A stretch of DNA of 41,083 bases from Streptococcus sp. DD10 (GTDB taxonomy: Bacteria; Bacillota; Bacilli; Lactobacillales; Streptococcaceae): contig NZ_KQ969157.1 of NCBI RefSeq assembly GCF_001578805.1, forward strand, positions 557,523 through 598,605. Direction: 5' to 3'. A program made the translations under genes and the position numbers. This document shows, in pieces, positions 36,133 through 41,083 of this stretch (its first letter is position 1; the number at the start of each line of letters is the position of its first letter). A model generated the notes under the pieces. The model was given only the letters and a program-made list of their open reading frames with translations. It was not told where the DNA came from and did not search any database.

Positions 36133-36208
36133 TACTGAACCTCCTAAATAATTTATGCAACGTTGTTGCGGTTTGGAATAGACTGGTCACTATGACCAAT
36201 TTTACCGA

Positions 36209-36598
36209 TTATTTCAAATCAGTAAAAGAATATGGAAGTAACTCCCCGACCGTCATCTCGACCGTCGATTTATCTTTAGCAACTAAAGTAACTTTAAAAT
36301 CCTTTTCAAAAAACTCTGCCATCACCTGACGACAAGCACCACAGGGAGAAATTGGTTTTTCTGTTTCCCCATAAACAATCAACTCATCAAAGTCTCTTTC
36401 CCCTTCAGAAATTGCTTTAAAAATAGCTGTCCTCTCACCGCAATTGGTTAATGGATAACTCGCATTTTCTATGTTGACACCTGTATAAATGTCTCCATCT
36501 TTGGAAACTAATACAGCTCCAATTGGAAAATGGGAATAAGGGACGTACGCCCGTCTACTGGTCTCAATTGCTAACTCTATTAATTCAATAGTCGCCAC
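36209..36598 (-). CDS. cdd: Cytidine deaminase
   Basis: Cdd deaminates cytidine and deoxycytidine to uridine and deoxyuridine. The 129-residue protein has the zinc motif NCGERTA with the catalytic Glu, and PCGACRQ supplying the two other Cys ligands. [12 protein letters not shown] and [10 protein letters not shown] bind substrate. The start is GTG at 36598, overlapping deoC by 14 bases. Confidence 0.95.
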   Translation of the reverse strand: MATIELIELAIETSRRAYVPYSHFPIGAVLVSKDGDIYTGVNIENASYPLTNCGERTAIFKAISEGERDFDELIVYGETEKPISPCGACRQVMAEFFEKDFKVTLVAKDKSTVEMTVGELLPYSFTDLK

Positions 36599-37247
36599 TA
36601 ACCTCTTCTCCTTTCAGGATAGCTACTCCAGATGAAGTCCCAATTCTATTCGCACCTGCATTTATAAATTCTAATGCATCTTTGTAAGAGCGAGCACCTC
36701 CTGAAGCTTTGACACCCATTTCTGTGCCTACTGTCTGCCTCATCAAAGAGACATCTACTACAGTAGCTCCACCTGTTGAGAAGCCAGTAGAAGTTTTGAC
36801 AAAGTCTGCTCCAGCCTTTTTAGCCAGCTGACAGACAAGAACTTTTTCGTCATTCGTTAATAAACAAGTTTCAATAATCACTTTGACAAGTTTGTCACCA
36901 CTTACATTAACAACCGCCTGAATGTCCTGCTCTACTATTTCCACTTCCCCAGACTTTAAGGCACCGATATTGATTACCATATCAATTTCATCAGCCCCAT
37001 TCTCTATTGCATTCTGTGTTTCATAAGCTTTAACTTCAGGAGTATTAGCTCCAAGCGGAAAACCAATCACGGTACAAACCTTAACATCAGACTGTTTTAA
37101 TTTTTGTGCTGCATAAGCTACCCATGTTGGGTTGACACAAACACTTGCAAAGTCATATTTTCTTGCTTCTAGCAAAAGATGACCGATTTGTTCTTTTGTA
37201 GCATCAGGCTTTAAAAGCGTATGATCAATTAATTTATTCAAGTTCAT
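36585..37247 (-). CDS. deoC: Deoxyribose-phosphate aldolase
   Basis: DeoC cleaves deoxyribose-5-phosphate to glyceraldehyde-3-phosphate and acetaldehyde. The Schiff-base Lys is in [10 protein letters not shown], and [10 protein letters not shown] supplies the second active-site region. Using ATG 37247 gives 220 residues and the usual start ([12 protein letters not shown]); a GTG five codons upstream is an alternative. Neither start has a strong ribosome site, so coupling to pdp, which ends about 20 bases upstream, is likely. It overlaps the cdd start. Confidence 0.94.
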   Translation of the reverse strand: MNLNKLIDHTLLKPDATKEQIGHLLLEARKYDFASVCVNPTWVAYAAQKLKQSDVKVCTVIGFPLGANTPEVKAYETQNAIENGADEIDMVINIGALKSGEVEIVEQDIQAVVNVSGDKLVKVIIETCLLTNDEKVLVCQLAKKAGADFVKTSTGFSTGGATVVDVSLMRQTVGTEMGVKASGGARSYKDALEFINAGANRIGTSSGVAILKGEEVSGDY

Positions 37248-37265
37248 TTTCGTATTTTTCACATT

Positions 37266-38542
37266 TTACGAGATAATTTCTAAAATTTCTCGTAAACTTT
37301 TCACTCCATCATTTATTTTAACATATTTTTGGAATTCTGTAACTAAATCTTGTGAAATTTTTTTATTCGCATACACTTTTGCAATTACCTCACCTTTTCT
37401 TACAGATTCACCTACTTTTTTCGAAAATACTATCCCCGTTTCATAATCAAGTTTATCTGACTTAACAGCACGTCCAGCACCTAGTCTCATAGCAAATAGA
37501 CCAAACTCCTTAGCAGGTAAGGCTACAATAAAACCATCTTCACTTGAGCGAATTTCTTCCACGTATTCTGCTGATGATGTTCTATAAAGATCCTCGATAT
37601 CTCCGCCTTGATAAACAATCATTTCTTCAAATTTTTGAAGAGCTTTTCCATTTACCAGATGCTCACGAACTTGTTCTTTTGTTTTTTCAACATTTGCTAA
37701 ACTTAGCATAATTTGCGCCAACTCACAAATAAAGTTTGTGATATCTTCGCGGCCCTTGCCTTGTAAAATTTCCAGTGCTTCCAAAATCTCTAGTCGATTT
37801 CCTATTGCACTCCCCAAAGGTTGACTCATATCTGTGATAACTGCAACTGTTTTACGCCCTACTGCATTTCCCAAATCAACCATAGTTCGTGCTAATTTCC
37901 GAGCATCTTCTATATTTTTCATAAAAGCGCCCTCACCTACTGTTACATCTAGTAGGATAGCATCCGCTCCCGCTGCAATTTTTTTACTCATAACTGAGCT
38001 TGCAATTAAAGGAATAGTATCCACCGTCGCAGTGACATCACGAAGAGCGTAAAGAAGCTTATCAGCTTTCACAAGTTGATCAGATTGTCCAATAACAGAT
38101 AAACCGATTTCCTGAACTTGTTTGATAAAATCCGCTTGATTTCGCTCAATTTCATATCCTTTGATAGCTTCCAGCTTATCTATCGTACCGCCAGTATGAC
38201 CTAAACCACGTCCACTCATCTTGGCAACAGGTACGCCGAAACTAGCAACTAAAGGAGCTAAAATCAAGGTAACTTTATCACCGACTCCACCTGTTGAATG
38301 TTTATCCACTTTAATACCTTGAATTTGAGATAAATCAAACTCCTGACCAGTTTTTACCATGTTCATGGTTAAATCAGAAATCTCCCTAGTTGTCATGCCT
38401 TTGAAATAAATCGCCATGGCTAATGCTGACATTTGATAATCCGGTATAACACCAGTAACATACCCTTCTATCAACCATGTAATTTCTTCAGAAGATAACT
38501 CAAAACCATCTCGTTTTTTTGGATGATATCCACTGCTCTCAT
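37266..38542 (-). pseudogene. pdp: Pyrimidine-nucleoside phosphorylase, frameshifted near its start
   Basis: Pdp splits thymidine and uridine to base and sugar phosphate. From residue 24 on the protein is complete: VDKHSTGGVGDKVTL, KMSGRGLGHTGGTIDKLE, SSVMSKKIAAGADAI, GRAVKSDKLDYETG. The natural start is ATG 38542, overlapping the methyltransferase stop (ATGA), and gives MRAVDIIQK. An A7 run at 38520-38514 then throws it out of frame, stopping at TGA after 23 codons. One extra A would give IQKKRDGFELSSEE, the normal sequence. The heptamer A AAA AAC is also in phase for -1 slippage. A TTG overlapping that TGA (38474) could restart a 402-residue form lacking 23 residues. Decay or homopolymer error is the simplest reading. 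Confidence 0.8.
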
Positions 38543-39129
38543 ACTTTCACACTTTTAAGGATATAATACCCTTTTTCCTTTCTTACAATCTCACAATTTC
38601 CAAAGACTTCTTCCATTTTGTTTTTTGCACTTGGTGCTCCTTGTTTTTTCTGAATGACAATGGTTAAAACACCACCAGCTACCAAGTGATCAAAACTACC
38701 CGAAATAACCTCATGTACCACCTGCTTTCCAGCACGAATAGGTGGGTTTGAAATAACTTGATCAAACTGTCCTTTCACTTGTTCATAAATATTGGATTGA
38801 AATATCTCTGCTTCCACCCTGTTTTTTACTGCATTTTGTTGAGCAAGTTCCAAAGCACGATTATTGATATCAACCATAGTAGGGATTATCCCATAAGCTT
38901 TAGCCAACGACAATCCCAATGGACCGTAACCACAGCCTACATCAAGGAGACGTTCTCCCTCTTTTGCTGAGACATTTTTGAGCAGGACTTGGCTACCAAA
39001 GTCAATCATCTTCTTACTAAAGACCCCCGCGTCCGTCAAAAAGGTCATCTTGTTTCCCAAAAGCTCCACTCTCAACTCATGAATGTCGTGAGCTGCATCG
39101 GGATTTTCTGCATAATACATTTTACTCAT
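38539..39129 (-). CDS. Class I SAM-dependent methyltransferase (RsmC/YbxB-like)
   Basis: The 196-residue protein has the SAM motif LLDVGCGYGPLGLSLAKAYG and the amino-methylating motif SNPPIRAGK, placing it near RsmC (16S rRNA guanine methyltransferase) and YbxB. TFLTDAGVFSKKMIDFGS is typical of the N-terminus. It is the first gene of the nucleoside operon, as in pneumococcus, though a link to nucleoside metabolism is not obvious. The ATG is six bases after the -10 box with no ribosome site. Its stop overlaps the pdp start. Confidence 0.88.
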   Translation of the reverse strand: MSKMYYAENPDAAHDIHELRVELLGNKMTFLTDAGVFSKKMIDFGSQVLLKNVSAKEGERLLDVGCGYGPLGLSLAKAYGIIPTMVDINNRALELAQQNAVKNRVEAEIFQSNIYEQVKGQFDQVISNPPIRAGKQVVHEVISGSFDHLVAGGVLTIVIQKKQGAPSAKNKMEEVFGNCEIVRKEKGYYILKSVKV

Positions 39130-39135
39130 AGAATC

Positions 39136-39175
39136 ATTTTACCACAAAGAAGATAGCTTTGTAAATCGTTTACAA
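39136..39175 (-). promoter_or_regulatory. Promoter and palindromic operator of nucleoside operon
   Basis: On the minus strand TGTAAA/TTTACA and TAAAAT (39141-39136, preceded by TGg) form the promoter with about 18 bp spacing. TTGTAAA-CGA-TTTACAA (39175-39159) is a perfect 7-bp palindrome over the -35 region. It resembles but does not exactly fit a cre box, because it is one base longer. A regulator operator is likely. Confidence 0.6.
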
Positions 39176-39198
39176 TTTAGTTATAGAATAGAAAATAA

Positions 39199-39247
39199 AA
39201 AGATTGAAGAAGTTCAGCTCAAAATAAGAACCTATTCTTCAATCTTT
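39199..39247 (-). terminator. Terminator of small membrane-protein gene
   Basis: AAAGATTGAAGAA (39199-39211) and TTCTTCAATCTTT (39235-39247) form a 13-bp stem with a long loop, followed by T-rich sequence on the minus strand. Confidence 0.7.
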
Positions 39248-39267
39248 ATTGATTCAAACATTGTTAC

Positions 39268-39681
39268 TCAATGTTTATTGCTTAACTTCAAATACTTGAC
39301 CGAGAGAAGGAAACCTAGTAAAATGTTGGGATAGAATCCCGGTTGATAAATCTGTGTTAGAATATCTAAACTGGTCCAGAGTCTAATCAATTCTTCGAGC
39401 GACATACGGAATAGATATCCCTCAGTAGAAACCCAAATAGCCAAAAAAACATAACTACCTACAGCCAACCATATACTCCACTTTTTTTGAAGTTTCCATG
39501 CAAAGAAGAGCGACAAAAGAAAGACGGAAGTTACTAAGAAGTGATCTAGTAAGAAAGCATAACCATAATAAGTTTCTAGTAATCTCTTACCATCATCAAC
39601 ATTTGCCCACTTTAAAAATGGCAATGAGAAACTCAACCCAAAACAGATTTCCAATATATAATTCCTGAGCTTTCTCATCAT
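39268..39681 (-). CDS. Small integral membrane protein, function unknown
   Basis: I do not recognise this 137-residue protein. It has about four hydrophobic segments (ICFGLSFSLPFL, FLLDHFLVTSVFLLSLFFAW, IWLAVGSYVFLAIWV and PNILLGFLLSV) and basic ends. TAGGAG lies five bases before the first of two adjacent ATGs. It stands alone between the nucleoside operon and coaA, with its own terminator. Confidence 0.65.
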   Translation of the reverse strand: MMRKLRNYILEICFGLSFSLPFLKWANVDDGKRLLETYYGYAFLLDHFLVTSVFLLSLFFAWKLQKKWSIWLAVGSYVFLAIWVSTEGYLFRMSLEELIRLWTSLDILTQIYQPGFYPNILLGFLLSVKYLKLSNKH

Positions 39682-39828
39682 GATAACTCCTATATAATAT
39701 TATCCAAAACAACTGACCATCTTGAACCATTTCTATTATATAATATAAACCAGACTTATTTCAATAAAATACTGTATTTTTTTATTTTTTTATGATATGA
39801 TAAACAAAAATAGTCGGGAGAAGCGAAA

Positions 39829-40758
39829 ATGACTAACGAATTTCTGCATTTTGGAAAAATCAGTCGGGAAACTTGGCAAAACCTCCACCGAAAAACCACT
39901 CCTCCCCTGACAGAACATGAATTAAATTCCATCAAAAGCTTTAACGATAAAATTAGTTTACAAGACGTCATCGATGTTTATCTGCCTCTAACCAATCTGA
40001 TTCACATTTATAAGAGAGCCAAAGAGGATCTAGCTTTTTCAAAAGGAATCTTTCTACAAGAGGAAAGTAAAAAACAACCCTTTTTGATAGGAGTTTCAGG
40101 AAGCGTTGCCGTTGGAAAATCAACTGCCAGTCGCCTTATACAAATCCTTCTCTCCCGAAGCTTACCAAGTTGTAGGGTTGAACTGGTAACTACGGATGGT
40201 TTTTTGTTCCCCAATGAATCTTTAATCCAAAAGGGTATCTTAAACCGTAAAGGTTTCCCTGAAAGTTATGACATGGGCCTTTTAACTAATTTTCTAGATA
40301 GCATTAAAAATGGGCAAGAATTTGCTGTCCCTCTCTATTCTCACGATGTTTATGACATTGTGGCTAACAAAAAGCAACTTGTTACCGCAGCTGACTTTGT
40401 TATCGTTGAAGGAATCAATGTCTTTCAGAATCCTCAAAACGAACGACTTTATATGACAGATTTCTTTGATTTTTCAATTTATATTGATGCAGATACAGAA
40501 AATATCGAAAATTGGTATCAAGATCGTTTCCTTAAGTTACTTGACATTGCAAAAACAAATCCTAACAGTTACTACTACAAGTTCGCCAACATGTCTTTAA
40601 CAGAAGCTAAAGAATTTGCCCACCAAGTTTGGTCTACTATAAACTTAGTCAATTTGGAAAATTATATCGAACCAACTCGTAACCGTGCTGAAATTATCCT
40701 CCATAAAGCTGAAAATCATGAAATCGACAAAATTTATCTAAAAAATAATTTTGTCTAA
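39829..40758 (+). CDS. coaA: Pantothenate kinase (type I)
   Basis: CoaA phosphorylates pantothenate, the first step of coenzyme A synthesis. The 309-residue protein closely resembles pneumococcal CoaA. The Walker A is [12 protein letters not shown], with [11 protein letters not shown] and GFPESYDM following, and [14 protein letters not shown] at the C-terminus. GGGAGAAG precedes the ATG, and TGATATGAT (an extended -10 box) lies about 35 bp upstream. A ribosomal-protein gene follows. Confidence 0.95.
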   Translation: MTNEFLHFGKISRETWQNLHRKTTPPLTEHELNSIKSFNDKISLQDVIDVYLPLTNLIHIYKRAKEDLAFSKGIFLQEESKKQPFLIGVSGSVAVGKSTASRLIQILLSRSLPSCRVELVTTDGFLFPNESLIQKGILNRKGFPESYDMGLLTNFLDSIKNGQEFAVPLYSHDVYDIVANKKQLVTAADFVIVEGINVFQNPQNERLYMTDFFDFSIYIDADTENIENWYQDRFLKLLDIAKTNPNSYYYKFANMSLTEAKEFAHQVWSTINLVNLENYIEPTRNRAEIILHKAENHEIDKIYLKNNFV

Positions 40759-40773
40759 AATTAAGAAAAACAC

Positions 40774-40802
40774 TTGTCAAATACCTCATAATTTGATAAA
40801 CT
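40774..40802 (+). promoter_or_regulatory. rpmE2 promoter
   Basis: TTGTCA (40774-40779), 17 bp and TAAACT (40797-40802, preceded by TGa) lie upstream of the L31 gene. The leader between contains ATGG/CCAT complementarity that may form a small hairpin. Confidence 0.65.
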
Positions 40803-40857
40803 TATTTGGTAACATCTATGGCACACAAGTGACCATGGCAGAAAGGAATTTTTAAAA

Positions 40858-41083
40858 ATGAAAAAAGATATCCATCCAGAATATCGCTCAGTTGTATTTA
40901 TGGACACTACTACTGGCTACCAATTTCTCAGTGGTTCAACTAAGAACTCAAATGAAACTGTTGAGTTCGAAGGAGAAACTTACCCATTAATCCGTGTGGA
41001 AATTTCATCTGACTCACACCCATTCTATACTGGTCGTCAAAAGTTCACTCAAGCAGATGGACGCGTGGATCGTTTCAACAAAA
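40858..41083 (+). CDS. rpmE2: Ribosomal protein L31 type B, 3' end outside window
   Basis: The first 75 codons of a roughly 80-residue protein are present: [20 protein letters not shown], then FLSGST and [22 protein letters not shown]. It lacks the CxxC zinc motifs of the zinc-binding form, so it is the type B (zinc-independent) L31. AGAAAGGAA precedes the ATG. The gene runs off the window end. Confidence 0.95.
   Translation, partial: MKKDIHPEYRSVVFMDTTTGYQFLSGSTKNSNETVEFEGETYPLIRVEISSDSHPFYTGRQKFTQADGRVDRFNK

Noticed and set aside
1-41083. CRISPR array, prophage, integrase or transposase genes
   Set aside because: No regularly spaced repeats and no integrase or transposase motifs were found; only short palindromic elements are present.

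Overview
The window is a chromosomal segment of a mitis-group Streptococcus (S. mitis/oralis/infantis-like, not S. pneumoniae gene order). The evidence is the near-pneumococcal sequence of ParC, ParE, TopA, PotABCD, Nox, CoaA and MurB, the low G+C content, the extended -10 promoters (TGnTATAAT) and the typical streptococcal operons. Most genes lie on the minus strand. No rRNA, tRNA or CRISPR array was seen.

Layout. 1-9074: the topoisomerase IV genes parE and parC, normally close together, are separated by about 4.6 kb of accessory DNA. In transcription order this holds a BcgI-like restriction-modification protein whose ATG overlaps the parE stop, a specificity gene in two frames, a short inverted repeat, the 3' remnant of an ANT(6)-like adenylyltransferase gene, and a small RelA/SpoT-domain gene. 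9141-21480: plsY; an operon of two esterase-D-like hydrolases and an ATP-grasp enzyme; trmFO; a small broken gene; topA; nox (H2O-forming NADH oxidase); and, divergent from nox, an apbE plus two flavin-reductase operon. Both sides of the nox/apbE divergon carry cre-like CcpA boxes. 21505-27890: potABCD, murB and a frameshifted membrane glycosyltransferase gene. 28109-30611: pyrE and pyrF behind a PyrR-type attenuator, and a divergent CpsY/MtaR-type LysR regulator. 30612-31367: a gene-poor stretch with a 26-bp perfect inverted repeat and a degenerate ORF. 31368-39175: a nucleoside salvage and uptake operon (methyltransferase, pdp, deoC, cdd, pnrA-type lipoprotein, ABC ATPase, two permeases). 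39199-41083: a small membrane protein, coaA and the start of rpmE2.

Most striking is the RM cassette. (1) At the RM-to-specificity junction the RM gene ends in an A AAA AAA heptamer, with an AGGGAG element exactly 10 nt upstream and a possible stem 7 nt downstream. The downstream specificity frame has no ATG, GTG or TTG for about 50 codons. This fits -1 frameshifting into an RM-S fusion. (2) The two halves of the specificity gene are joined by three AGTAG pentamers; two copies would restore a single two-TRD frame, so copy number could switch specificity. A caution applies: the RM/S junction, the glycosyltransferase and pdp are each restored by adding one base to a homopolymer, so read or assembly error must be excluded for those three sites. 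The pentamer repeat is not affected by this caveat.
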